NCBI GenBank assembly: GCA_964615905.1
Contig: CAZTUB010000006.1
Span: 186,001 to 250,000, forward strand
DNA length: 64,000 bases
Source of the DNA: DATLMR01 sp964615905
Lineage (GTDB): Bacteria; Acidobacteriota; Blastocatellia; UBA7656
Direction of reading: 5' to 3'
Positions 24,101 through 31,629 of the stretch are shown piece after piece; position 1 is the first letter of the stretch, and every line of letters starts with the position of its first letter. Position numbers and translations under genes: made by a program. Under the pieces are notes generated by a model, which saw nothing but the letters and a program-made list of their open reading frames with translations, was not told where the DNA came from and searched no databases.

Positions 24101-24146
24101 TACCCTTCAGGTTCTTCTTCAACGTGTTCTTGATCTCTCTCTCCAT
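21108..24146 (-). CDS. NorD-like VWA-domain protein with long repeat N-terminus
   Basis: The start is set at ATG 24146 (1012 residues); the open frame to 24341 would run into the divergent gene. The C-terminal 220 residues are a von Willebrand A domain with MIDAS motif DMSSST (about 819) and ILSDGRPYDHDY, closest in layout to NorD/CobT-type proteins that work with a MoxR/NorQ AAA+ ATPase. The first 600 residues hold repeats of about 37 residues of the form AA-FF-S-P (for example AAFDFFQSSPVTLEAI, TAIETFKSAPRTISSI, VALQYFKAASRVLAIA). A strongly acidic linker (about 640-690) precedes the VWA part. No MoxR partner is nearby. Confidence 0.8.
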   Translation of the reverse strand: MEREIKNTLKKNLKGIAASTLEMLARGIGVLPSERVWLTTDIVVALAATNLRATAEMLKVAPDVSRLIDAGDARVWGEIGKRLSATSQEAAFDFFQSSPVTLEAIPEDLRSSVLRLANKQAALSANTAIETFKSAPRTISSIRDHESTRQVLNIALELARHSVKHSNDLFSSAPQIVAQMRAAAGPDGEEIQARALALTAAFAFRSGGTAAEFFTELPSAIATTRRESLQSLFEITESYLDRSGGVALQYFKAASRVLAIAGDDSFRRWTSLARRVALQGNAASYHFMKASPQIVGDLASRAGDRRSAQVVSAVLEIVEEIADKNTLAAIECFNSSPVALRAASIGQFREWARRGIEGIGDSQRRTQAYYALESKASQEALLKFEGGLTLDSVGHTLRLYVEGLTGRQLTVAPLSSIPDESKIGDGKTIYLPSVVAEFEDETENFRLFKVLAAHAAGQIEFKTYAEDDPATLAAMTETRDSFSNRSEDHADRPAPTSGVDFLKVLGEYPNTNLALRVFTTIENGRVDYLLRLAYRGIRRDLDIVRARLVERRPRIEEIPQEFLPFELLFQIAIAGGATAEARRAYPTFVGQLERIVSDYVFNDDATVGDSLMATRRIYDLFVDRAVNNDVETDQSENSGQQEEGEGEQPSVSDPSSEQDDQEQELEASQDPFSFWATGQASEISPDHDLFDRTGGAESTEQDLEKGDRAFYYDEWDRELGDYRTRWCRVIERISTRGGRGFVETVRSRYGGIISSIRYQFQMLRPENLKRLRGEVDGEDYDLQAVIDYALDKRSTGLIDDRLYTRKLRRERDVAVSFLLDMSSSTARTISRFPNNPYTQPGQRIIDIEKEGLVLMSEALEAVGDQYSMQGFTSEGRRNVKFYIIKDFGEAYSPDIERRIGGVTYQNNTRLGAAIRHAASRLSEQEARTKLLIILSDGRPYDHDYGDSRYAREDTRMALRKARIDGITPFCITIDRESEEQLRDMYGEVGYTIIDDVLSLPERLPGIYSRLTT

Positions 24147-24276
24147 CAGTTCTTTCCCGCCAACATCATAGCAAATGCCAAACCCCGGTTGACAACCGCA
24201 GGCGCGGCCCCGTCGCCCAAGTGTGAGCCGGATTACGCTATTGCGGCTCGTTTTGAAAAGTGATAAATTGCGGCGC

Positions 24277-25035
24277 ATGTCGGAGAGGCAGGCTCGCCTT
24301 ACTGCAAACACAAGATTAGAAGAGTCTCTCGAATACAGCATTCGCGAGTACTGGGGGTCGCTCTACGCGGCCAAGCGCGGATTCGCGGACATCCCGCCGA
24401 CACGTTATCGCGGGCGGTTGATGTTAAAGATCGCGAGCGACCTTGTGGCCTACGAAAACCTCCTTTGGGATGTGAGGCCGGAGCTGATAATCGAGCTGGG
24501 CACGCTCGACGGCGGCTCGGCGCTCTGGTTTCACGACCGCCTGCACCTGCTGCGGGTAAAAGGGCTGATAGAAAAATTCATGGTCGTGTCGGTTGACCTT
24601 GACTCTCAGCCGTCTACCCCACAGTTTTTTGAGCGATACCCGGACGCTGCCGGAACTTTGCATTTCATAAAGGGCGACGCCTGCGACCCGGGCGTTGTGG
24701 AAGTTGTCTCGAACTACCGTAGGTCGGCGGCGACCTGTCTTGTCATCGACGACTCGGCGCATGACAAAAAGACGACGCTCGCCGTCCTCGGGTCGTACGG
24801 CGATTTTGTAAGTCGCGGTTCTTATTTCGTAGTCGAAGACGGCGTTGTCGATATGCCGCAACTGTGCGATGTCATCCTCCCTGTCCGTGAAGCGAGAAAC
24901 CAGAAGCCCTGGCCGGGCGGGGTCCTTTCGGCCATCAACGAATGGATTACCACCCGCGATGATTTCGTGATTGATCGAGCGCGCGAGGCAACAGTCACCT
25001 GCAACCCTTTCGGCTATCTGAAGCGCGTAAAATAG
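24277..25035 (+). CDS. CmcI/rhamnosyl O-methyltransferase-like protein
   Basis: 252 residues from ATG 24277. The Rossmann motif ELIIELGTLDGGSALWF (about 75-90) and the later VIDDSAHDKKTTL, then YFVVEDGVVD, match the cephalosporin hydroxylase (CmcI)/rhamnosyl O-methyltransferase family, SAM-dependent enzymes acting on small molecules or sugars. It heads a five-gene operon: four bases separate it from the glycosyltransferase gene. Methylation of a sugar in the product of this operon is a reasonable inference. The divergent neighbour is the NorD-like gene, 130 bases away. Confidence 0.8.
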   Translation: MSERQARLTANTRLEESLEYSIREYWGSLYAAKRGFADIPPTRYRGRLMLKIASDLVAYENLLWDVRPELIIELGTLDGGSALWFHDRLHLLRVKGLIEKFMVVSVDLDSQPSTPQFFERYPDAAGTLHFIKGDACDPGVVEVVSNYRRSAATCLVIDDSAHDKKTTLAVLGSYGDFVSRGSYFVVEDGVVDMPQLCDVILPVREARNQKPWPGGVLSAINEWITTRDDFVIDRAREATVTCNPFGYLKRVK

Positions 25036-25038
25036 AGC

Positions 25039-25728
25039 ATGAAGACCGCAATCGTTATACCTGTACACAACGAGAGCGCGACGCTGGTCGAAGTGATTCG
25101 ACGCATAGATTGTCCGGGCGAGTGGCAAGCCATAGTCGTAGATGACGGGTCGATTGACGGGAGCGGCGATCTCGCAAGGCAAATTAAAAATGCGACCGTG
25201 CTGGCGCACGCGAAGCCCCTTGGGTACGGCGCGGCGCTTGTCACAGGGTTCGGATACGCGCTCAAAAACGGCTTCGATCTTATAGTGACGCTCGACGCCG
25301 ATTTGCAGCATGTGCCGGAGATGGTCCGCGAGATCATCTCGCGACTCGAAGACGCGGACATAGTCACCGGGACGAGGTGGCACAGGGAGTCAGAGGTGAG
25401 GGTTGTAGCGCCTGCCGCGCGGCGAGAGATGAACCATCGAGTGTTAAAGCTTGTGCGCGACCACACGGGGTTTGATCTTACGGATGCGATGTGCGGCTTC
25501 AGGGCGTACGCAGCCGATACGATTCGACGTCTGGCGCTTTCGGAGCCTGGTTACGGAATCAATTTTCAAATCTGGGCTCGCGCATCAAAGCTTGGTCTAA
25601 GGGTCGCGGAGGTTCCCGTGCCGGTGATCTACCCGGAGGTTGCGCGGCCCATTGGCGGCGGCCTTGACGATGCCGAAGTAAGGTTTAATTACTACGAGCA
25701 GGTTATTCTGCGGGAGCTTGAAGGATGA
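25039..25728 (+). CDS. Family 2 glycosyltransferase, DPM1-like
   Basis: 229 residues of a GT-A fold enzyme: IVIPVHNES at the start, VVDDGSIDGS (about 35-44), TLDADLQH with the metal-binding DxD (about 84-91), and a C-terminal ALSEPGYGINFQIWARA region as in dolichyl/polyprenyl-phosphate mannosyl- or glucosyltransferases. No C-terminal membrane helices are present, so it is a soluble or peripheral enzyme. It overlaps the next gene by four bases (ATGA). It probably transfers a hexose from a nucleotide sugar to a lipid or small acceptor. Confidence 0.88.
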   Translation: MKTAIVIPVHNESATLVEVIRRIDCPGEWQAIVVDDGSIDGSGDLARQIKNATVLAHAKPLGYGAALVTGFGYALKNGFDLIVTLDADLQHVPEMVREIISRLEDADIVTGTRWHRESEVRVVAPAARREMNHRVLKLVRDHTGFDLTDAMCGFRAYAADTIRRLALSEPGYGINFQIWARASKLGLRVAEVPVPVIYPEVARPIGGGLDDAEVRFNYYEQVILRELEG

Positions 25729-26426
25729 AACTCGACGTTCTTACGGTAGCGGCGCACCCGGACGACGGAGAGCTTGGAACGGGTGGGACACTGCTCGCGT
25801 TGAAGGCCATGGGCTACCGTGTTGGCATACTCGATCTCACGGACGGCGAGCCTACAATAAGGGGCAGCCGCGAGACCCGCGCGAGCGAGGCCGATGCCGC
25901 GACGAAGATACTGGGGCTCGATCTTCGCCACAATCTAGGTCTGCCAACACATTATTTGCAGGAGAGCGTCGAGGCGCGGATACAGGTCGCGGAGGTCTAC
26001 AGGGAGACTCACCCTGAAGTCATCCTCGCGCACTACCCTGACGACGCGCACCCGGACCACATCGCCGCGAGTCGTATAGCCGAGTCGGCCCGCTTTTATG
26101 CCAAGCGCCCGACCGCGCCGCAGTGGAAGGGCACGCCACGCTACCCGCCGAGACTCTACTACTTCCACGAAGCGCACAAGCGGCTGCACCTGCCCATCTC
26201 ATTTCTGGTAGATATAACCGCTCATTACAGCACGAAGCTAGAAGCGATCCGCTGCTACGGCTCACAGGGAAACCTCGACACGGGACCCGATGCGGCGCGA
26301 TGGTGGATGGGTACAGAGGCAAGGGCAAGGTACTACGGTAATCTCGCCGGTGTAGAGTTCGCAGAAGCCTTCTATAGCGCGGAGCCGATTGTGATAAGCC
26401 AGTTTAACGGCTCATTCTTTCCGTAA
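25725..26426 (+). CDS. PIG-L/BshB1-like N-acetylglucosaminyl deacetylase
   Basis: 233 residues. AAHPDDGELG (about 9-18) and HYPDDAHPDHIAASR carry the zinc-binding His/Asp residues of the PIG-L (LmbE) family; the lead LDVLTVAAHPDD, then LLALKAMGYRVGILDLTDGE, and the length match BshB1, which removes acetyl from GlcNAc-malate in bacillithiol synthesis. No bshA or bshC is in the window, so the substrate may differ. Between a glycosyltransferase and an acetyltransferase gene it suggests a glycosylation, deacetylation, re-acylation sequence. Confidence 0.85.
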   Translation: MKLDVLTVAAHPDDGELGTGGTLLALKAMGYRVGILDLTDGEPTIRGSRETRASEADAATKILGLDLRHNLGLPTHYLQESVEARIQVAEVYRETHPEVILAHYPDDAHPDHIAASRIAESARFYAKRPTAPQWKGTPRYPPRLYYFHEAHKRLHLPISFLVDITAHYSTKLEAIRCYGSQGNLDTGPDAARWWMGTEARARYYGNLAGVEFAEAFYSAEPIVISQFNGSFFP

Positions 26427-26437
26427 CCTGTTTTTGT

Positions 26438-26947
26438 ATGATAGCGGTCAAGTGTGTAGAAGAGGCGGAACTCGAAATCGGCTACCGCGAGTTTATCGGC
26501 GGGTTGCTTGCCGAGGCTCACCCCTCAATCGGAGAAGCGTTTCGAGCAAAAGGATGGTGGACGCTTCCGCCGCTATTTCGCTGCCTCGCCAGCGACGGTG
26601 ATGAAGTGGTCGGGCAGGTATCCGCCTACGAGATAGAGAGCCGCCCCGTGTTGCCGCTTATGGGCCTTGGGGACGGAATTTTAAAGCGGGAGTTTAGAGG
26701 GAAGGGCATTCTCAAGATGATGCTTTCGGCCTGCATGGAAGAGTGCTGGAAACGCGGGGCCGAGCACATAATCGTATCGACGAAGAAGCATAGCCCTATG
26801 ATACTCTCGCTTGGATTCGCCCCGACGCGACCTTTCCAGTTTTATTACGAAACGGCGTCGGCCTGCGTGTGGAGGCCGACATGGCTTGTGCTGTCGAAAG
26901 CCCCTCTCGCCGCGAAAAGCGTCTGGCTGGCTGAAGGCCATTTCTGA
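26438..26947 (+). CDS. GNAT-family N-acyltransferase
   Basis: 169 residues. The acetyl-CoA-binding motif appears as LKREFRGKGILKMMLSACME (about 84-103, R-x-x-G-x-G/K form with RGKGI) and the last strand as IIVSTKKHSPMILSLGFAP. It lies 11 bases after the deacetylase gene and two bases before the SelO-like gene, firmly in the operon. By analogy with MshD in mycothiol synthesis it may acylate the amine freed by the deacetylase. The substrate cannot be read from the sequence. Confidence 0.8.
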   Translation: MIAVKCVEEAELEIGYREFIGGLLAEAHPSIGEAFRAKGWWTLPPLFRCLASDGDEVVGQVSAYEIESRPVLPLMGLGDGILKREFRGKGILKMMLSACMEECWKRGAEHIIVSTKKHSPMILSLGFAPTRPFQFYYETASACVWRPTWLVLSKAPLAAKSVWLAEGHF

Positions 26948-26949
26948 TT

Positions 26950-29055
26950 ATGGTAGCAACACGCATGTCCAGAAAGAGACCGGATGCGCCGGGAGAGTTG
27001 AAGCTCGCGCCTTCGAATATTCTCCGCGTGCTGGGGCATGGGCTTCTCGCGGAGGTTCGCGCGGTAAGGATACCCGGCAGGGTCATCTGGTTTAACTTCG
27101 AGCTTGCGTCTCAGATGGGTATAGTGGTTCCCGCCTTTAACGAGATGACCCCCGAGTTTCACCGCAAGGTAATCGACGCTTTTTCGTGCAGGGTTGCGAA
27201 AGCGGACGAGATCATCAGCCCTGGAGACGAGATCACCTTATACGCTGACAAGTACGGCGGGGACGGCGTTGCGCCCGCGCTCGGCTCAGCGCGTGCCGGC
27301 TTTCTACCGTGGGGCGACCTGTTTATCAAGGGGATTGGCCGCACGCCGCTGTTCAAGCATAACGACCCCAACGATTTTGCACACTCACACGGCGGGCTCA
27401 ACATGTGGCAGTCTATCGCCGAGGCAGTTTGCGGCGAAGTAAACACGAACCTGTTGAGCAAAGAGTCGAACCGCATGCTCGTGATCATAGACCAGGGCGA
27501 TTTCACGATTCCGCCGAACAGGAGGAAGATTCCGCGCGCCATTGCCGTACGAGCGGGCAACCAGCTTCGCCCGGCCCACGTGCTTGCAAGGCATCTTCCC
27601 GGTTATCCTTCGAGGCTCGACACATTCCTTGCTATCACTCAGGAGACGGGCCAGCTTGTCACCCGTATGGATGCTCGGACAGGGTCTGAAGTCCCGGACA
27701 TCGCGGCTACGATGACAAGGATAATCGACGACCACGCGCGGACTGCGGCCGAGCAGGCAAGGTGGCGCGTCACTCATTGCGCGCTCAGCACTTCGAACAT
27801 GCAGATGGATGGCGGGATGCTCGATTTGACGACGCAGAGAACCAACGCTCGTTCCGCCCCGTTGCGGCCAGCGCGTTATGTGAGCCCCGAAACAGGCTAT
27901 TACACTGACTACATCGACCGAACATACCAGATGGGCCAGCTCTATAAGGCGCTTCTTCGCAGCATATCGAAAGAGCAGAAAGAGCTGCTCAACGCAACGT
28001 TGCTCGATATAAGAGAGCTGATGCATCAGTCCTACATAGCTCATCTCGAATCCGTCTTGCTTTGCGCCGCCGGGTTCAAATGTTTGCTCGCCCGCCGCAT
28101 ATCTGCCGCGCATAAAGAACTGGCGCGTGAGTTTTGCGAGGCGATGATGGAGCTGACCGGTCTGACAAATCCGGGGAGCGTAGAAGGAGGGCGTCTGCTG
28201 ATCGACGACGTGGCAGTGGTAGATGTTCACAACCTGTTAAGGGAAGCGCCGAAGATATTTTTTGACGAGCGGCCGGAGGAGCGTGTTGAGAGTATCGTGG
28301 CGGCGCTGAGGCCCGTCTACAAGGGCAACCGCTTCCGCAGGGCGAGGACTCGCTCAGCCGTTGTGCGGCTCGCTGAAAAGTTTGCCAGTGTCTACGCCAG
28401 TCTGGCCAGGACAGGGCTTTCATACGCAAGCGAATATTATGGCGGGCGTCAAAAGATGAAGAAGGCCGTCAGGTCGAGGGCTGAGTTTGAAAATCGGCCT
28501 GTCAACCTGCTCTATCGCAAAAGCTGTCTTGAGGCATCGTATAAAGCGATCCGGGCCTATAAGGCTTCCGGCGATATGGCAGTTCTCAGAGACCTTATCG
28601 ACTATAGAGTCAACGCGTCATTGAGAAATGTCGAATCGATCCTGAGACAGGGGCGAAGGCTTATGGTAGACGACACTACCTGGGAAGTAGAGATACGTGT
28701 GATCCGTGGTCTCAGGTATTCGGTCATAGCCGCCACAGGCAGACGGCCCACAAGGTGGCTCTCGGTTGTTGTCCCTTTAGACCCAGCTGGCGAAAAGGTG
28801 AGATTCCGCTTTACCGCAGACGGCGGCGTGACGTGGCGTGAGTGCCGTGGCAAAGAGGAGACGGTTGAGGGCCGACGGTCGATGCGGTTCGTGATAAAGA
28901 AAGGCTTCCCGCCTGTCGGTTGCCTGCGTGGATACGTTGCTGAACAGGGGGCCTCGCAGGCTCCGCATTCGGCCTCGCAGATTCTTGAGTTGAGCTACCC
29001 TTACGCCTTACCGGACGCGCTTGAGCTAAAAGAGTTGAGCATTTCCATTCGCTGA
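26950..29055 (+). CDS. Large SelO-like (protein adenylyltransferase-related) protein, divergent active site
   Basis: 701 residues. Residues about 95-160 resemble SelO/YdiU: KYGGDGVAPALGSARAG is placed where SelO has its Gly-rich segment, GDLFIKGIGRTPLF (about 122-135, Lys about 127) matches the SelO KGAGxTPYSR loop, and an acidic helix follows. At about 275 THCALSTSNMQMDGG aligns with the SelO motif HGVMNTDNM, but the Asn and Asp are Ser here, so ATP/metal binding is altered. The C-terminal 350 residues match nothing I know, and end in a beta-rich domain (about 565-670). SelO enzymes transfer AMP to proteins. This would be a fused or specialised relative, last in the five-gene operon. Confidence 0.55.
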   Translation: MVATRMSRKRPDAPGELKLAPSNILRVLGHGLLAEVRAVRIPGRVIWFNFELASQMGIVVPAFNEMTPEFHRKVIDAFSCRVAKADEIISPGDEITLYADKYGGDGVAPALGSARAGFLPWGDLFIKGIGRTPLFKHNDPNDFAHSHGGLNMWQSIAEAVCGEVNTNLLSKESNRMLVIIDQGDFTIPPNRRKIPRAIAVRAGNQLRPAHVLARHLPGYPSRLDTFLAITQETGQLVTRMDARTGSEVPDIAATMTRIIDDHARTAAEQARWRVTHCALSTSNMQMDGGMLDLTTQRTNARSAPLRPARYVSPETGYYTDYIDRTYQMGQLYKALLRSISKEQKELLNATLLDIRELMHQSYIAHLESVLLCAAGFKCLLARRISAAHKELAREFCEAMMELTGLTNPGSVEGGRLLIDDVAVVDVHNLLREAPKIFFDERPEERVESIVAALRPVYKGNRFRRARTRSAVVRLAEKFASVYASLARTGLSYASEYYGGRQKMKKAVRSRAEFENRPVNLLYRKSCLEASYKAIRAYKASGDMAVLRDLIDYRVNASLRNVESILRQGRRLMVDDTTWEVEIRVIRGLRYSVIAATGRRPTRWLSVVVPLDPAGEKVRFRFTADGGVTWRECRGKEETVEGRRSMRFVIKKGFPPVGCLRGYVAEQGASQAPHSASQILELSYPYALPDALELKELSISIR

Positions 29056-29088
29056 CCCGATGACCAGCCCGTGACCGCCGAATTCCAC

Positions 29089-29136
29089 TTGCAAGGGAAC
29101 CGAAAAAGGCGTAAGAATTGAATGAACCATCATTCA
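29089..29136 (+). promoter_or_regulatory. fad promoter with FadR-type operator
   Basis: TTGCAA (29089-29094), 17-bp spacer, TAAGAA (29112-29117). Directly downstream, over the predicted start site, is TGAATGAACCATCATTCA (29119-29136), a perfect inverted repeat of 7 bp with spacer ACCA. This fits the Bacillus subtilis FadR (YsiA) consensus TGAATGAMTANTCATTCA except inside the spacer. It lies 16 bases before the regulator gene, so autorepression relieved by long-chain acyl-CoA is expected. Confidence 0.75.
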
Positions 29137-29152
29137 TTTTCCGAGGTCGAGC

Positions 29153-29785
29153 ATGTCAGTCAAGAGGGCTTTGCAAGCGAAGTCCAACGGCAAATACGAA
29201 GCGATCTTGCGGGCGGCGATAAAGGTCTTTGCCAGGAGCGGTTTTTTTAACGCGAAGGTTGCAGATGTAGCGCGCGAGGCCGGTGTCGCAGACGGAACCG
29301 TCTATCTCTATTTCAAGAACAAAGACGACATTCTCGTCTCTATCTTCAACCATGTTATGGATGAAGCGCTTGAGCGGGGGAGGCGGAACCTCGCGGAAGT
29401 CGAGGAGCCGGTCGAGAAACTGAAAAAGATCGTCAGCGCGCACCTGGACAGGCTGGGGCGCGACCGCGATCTCGCCATCGTCTTTCAAGTGGAGTTGCGC
29501 TCGTCGACAAAGTTCATGGAGCAGTTCTCCGCAACCAAGCTGACAGAGTACCTCGACCTGATACGAAGCGTAGTCGAAGAGGGACAGCGGCGTGGGGTAT
29601 TCCGCAAGGAGCTGAAGACAAAGCTTGTTGCGAAGGTGCTGTTCGGGGCGCTCGACGAGATGGCTACAAACTGGGTGCTGAGTCGAAAGCGATACAGCCT
29701 TGTTTCAACCGCCGCCCCCGTAATCGATCTTTTCTTAAACGGGGTGGCCGCAGACAGGGGGAGCGATAATGAGCGCCGAGCCTAA
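29153..29785 (+). CDS. fadR: TetR-family regulator of fatty-acid degradation (FadR-like)
   Basis: 210 residues. The N-terminal TetR helix-turn-helix is clear: YEAILRAAIKVFARSGFFNA, then KVADVAREAGVADGTVYLYF, then KNKDDIL. The C-terminal ligand domain ends with SRKRYSLVSTAAPVIDLFLN, the arrangement of Bacillus FadR. The operator at 29119-29136 has the FadR form. The gene overlaps the acyl-CoA synthetase gene by 17 bases, and B. subtilis likewise has fadR next to lcfA. It should repress the operon until acyl-CoA binds. This is not the GntR-type FadR of E. coli. Confidence 0.82.
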   Translation: MSVKRALQAKSNGKYEAILRAAIKVFARSGFFNAKVADVAREAGVADGTVYLYFKNKDDILVSIFNHVMDEALERGRRNLAEVEEPVEKLKKIVSAHLDRLGRDRDLAIVFQVELRSSTKFMEQFSATKLTEYLDLIRSVVEEGQRRGVFRKELKTKLVAKVLFGALDEMATNWVLSRKRYSLVSTAAPVIDLFLNGVAADRGSDNERRA

Positions 29786-31607
29786 AACCTTAAACGAGTT
29801 GTTCAACCAGTCTGTCGAGCGTTTCCGCGAGAAGGAGTTACTGCGGTACAAGAAGGGCGGGAAGTGGCAGTCACTGGCCTACGGAGAGGTGGCGCGGCGG
29901 GTCAGAGAACTTGCGCTTGGGCTTAGCGGGCTTGGAATAGACTCAGGCGACCGAATCGCCATTTGGTCAGAGAACCGGCCCGAATGGAACCTCGCGGACC
30001 TTGCATCGCTCGCAGTTGGCTCGCCCGACGTTCCCATATACTCGACGCAGGCGCGCGCGCAGGTCGAGTACATTCTCAACGATTCAAACGCCAGGGCCAT
30101 CTTCGTCTCTTCGACATTCCTGCGCGAGGCGATCTCGATGAAAGATCGTGCGCGCGCTCTCGAATGGATAATATGTTTCGACGAGTTGCCGGATGATGTG
30201 AAAAGCGATTCAGTTATAAATATTTCTCACCTTGTGGATGAGGGCCGTGCCATCTACGGCCAGCAGCCCGACCTGTATGACAGGCTCTGGCAGGCTGCGC
30301 GCCCGGAAGACCTCGCCACGCTTTTATACACTTCGGGCACGACGGGTGATCCTAAGGGCGTGATGCTCACGCACAAGAATTTGACGGCCAACTCGCTCAA
30401 CAGCTATCGCTGGCTCAACCTTGAGGGCAAGAATGACGAGGCGCTCACATACCTCCCTTTCTCGCACATATTCGAGCGCGCGGTCTGGTATCTGTACGTC
30501 TACTGCGGGACATTGATCGCGTATGCGGAGAGCATAGAGGCGGTCGCGCAAAACCTTGCAGAGGTGCGCCCTACGGTGATGACGAGCGTCCCCAGAATGT
30601 TTGAAAAGATTTACGGTCGCATCGTGGAGCGAGGCGTCTCCTCGGGTTTTCCTAAAAAGCAGATATTTATGTGGTCGCTCGACGTAGGCCGCCAGTGGGC
30701 TGAAAAGGTCGATAAAGGCCAGTCTGTGGGGCCATGGCTTTCGCTCAAACACAAGATAGCCGACGCGCTTGTCTACAAGAAGTGGCGCGAGGCCGTGGGC
30801 GGTCGCGTGCGTGTGTTTATATCGGGCGGCGCTCCGCTTGCCCCTGAGATCGCATACCAGTTCGCAGCGGCTGGCCTGCCTATCTTGCAAGGTTACGGTC
30901 TTACGGAGACTTCGCCGTCGATCTCTTGCAACCAGGAGCATAGAAATCGGATAGGGACCGTGGGCCCGGTGATGGACAACGTAAAGGTGATGATTGCGGA
31001 AGACGGCGAGATTCTCGTCAAAGGCGATACGGTCATGCAGGGCTATTACAACCGCCCCTCCGATAACGAGGAGGCGTTTACACCCGACGGCTGGTTCAAG
31101 ACAGGCGACATAGGCCATATAGACAGGGACGGGTTTCTTGTTATCACGGATCGTAAGAAAGAGTTGATAAAGACGAGTGGCGGGAAATATATCGCCCCGC
31201 AGCGAGTTGAGAGCCTTATCAAGTCGAGCCGCTTCGTATCGCAAGTCGTCGTCATTGGAAATGGCAGAAAGTATGCGGCGGCGCTTATCGTTCCTAACCT
31301 GGAAGTAGTCAAAAGCTATGCCGCGCACAAGGGGATAGAGTACAAAGACGTATCCGAGTTGCTCGAAAATCCACGAGTTGTAGACCTCTTCCAGCGACAA
31401 GTAGACAAGTACACGGAGGAGCTAGCGCGGTTTGAAAAGGTGAAGCAAGTAGCATTGCTACCAGGCGAGGTGACGGTTGAATCGGGCGAGCTGACGCCTA
31501 CGCTAAAGCCGCGCCGCAACGTCATCGAAAAAAATTACGCGCACATAATCGAAAAACTCTATCGAGAGGGCCAGAAGCAAGAAGGGCAGAGGGCCGCTGT
31601 CGTTTAG
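29769..31607 (+). CDS. fadD: Long-chain fatty-acid-CoA ligase
   Basis: 612 residues, the length of bacterial/eukaryotic long-chain acyl-CoA synthetases of the AMP-dependent superfamily. It has the P-loop YTSGTTGDPKGVMLTH (about 190-205), LQGYGLTETSPS and TGDIGHIDRDGFL, and the hinge DRKKELIKTSGGKYIAPQ with the adenylation Lys region. It activates fatty acids to acyl-CoA for beta-oxidation. The ATG at 29769 lies inside the end of fadR, preceded by GGGG-rich sequence. Twenty-two bases separate it from fadN. Confidence 0.93.
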   Translation: MSAEPKTLNELFNQSVERFREKELLRYKKGGKWQSLAYGEVARRVRELALGLSGLGIDSGDRIAIWSENRPEWNLADLASLAVGSPDVPIYSTQARAQVEYILNDSNARAIFVSSTFLREAISMKDRARALEWIICFDELPDDVKSDSVINISHLVDEGRAIYGQQPDLYDRLWQAARPEDLATLLYTSGTTGDPKGVMLTHKNLTANSLNSYRWLNLEGKNDEALTYLPFSHIFERAVWYLYVYCGTLIAYAESIEAVAQNLAEVRPTVMTSVPRMFEKIYGRIVERGVSSGFPKKQIFMWSLDVGRQWAEKVDKGQSVGPWLSLKHKIADALVYKKWREAVGGRVRVFISGGAPLAPEIAYQFAAAGLPILQGYGLTETSPSISCNQEHRNRIGTVGPVMDNVKVMIAEDGEILVKGDTVMQGYYNRPSDNEEAFTPDGWFKTGDIGHIDRDGFLVITDRKKELIKTSGGKYIAPQRVESLIKSSRFVSQVVVIGNGRKYAAALIVPNLEVVKSYAAHKGIEYKDVSELLENPRVVDLFQRQVDKYTEELARFEKVKQVALLPGEVTVESGELTPTLKPRRNVIEKNYAHIIEKLYREGQKQEGQRAAVV

Positions 31608-31629
31608 TGAAAACCAGGGAGGAATTTTT

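Noticed and set aside
27385..28230. Long minus-strand frames under the SelO-like, fad and FG-GAP genes
   Set aside because: Antisense shadows typical of GC-rich coding DNA; the plus-strand or opposite-strand products are clearly homologous to protein families.
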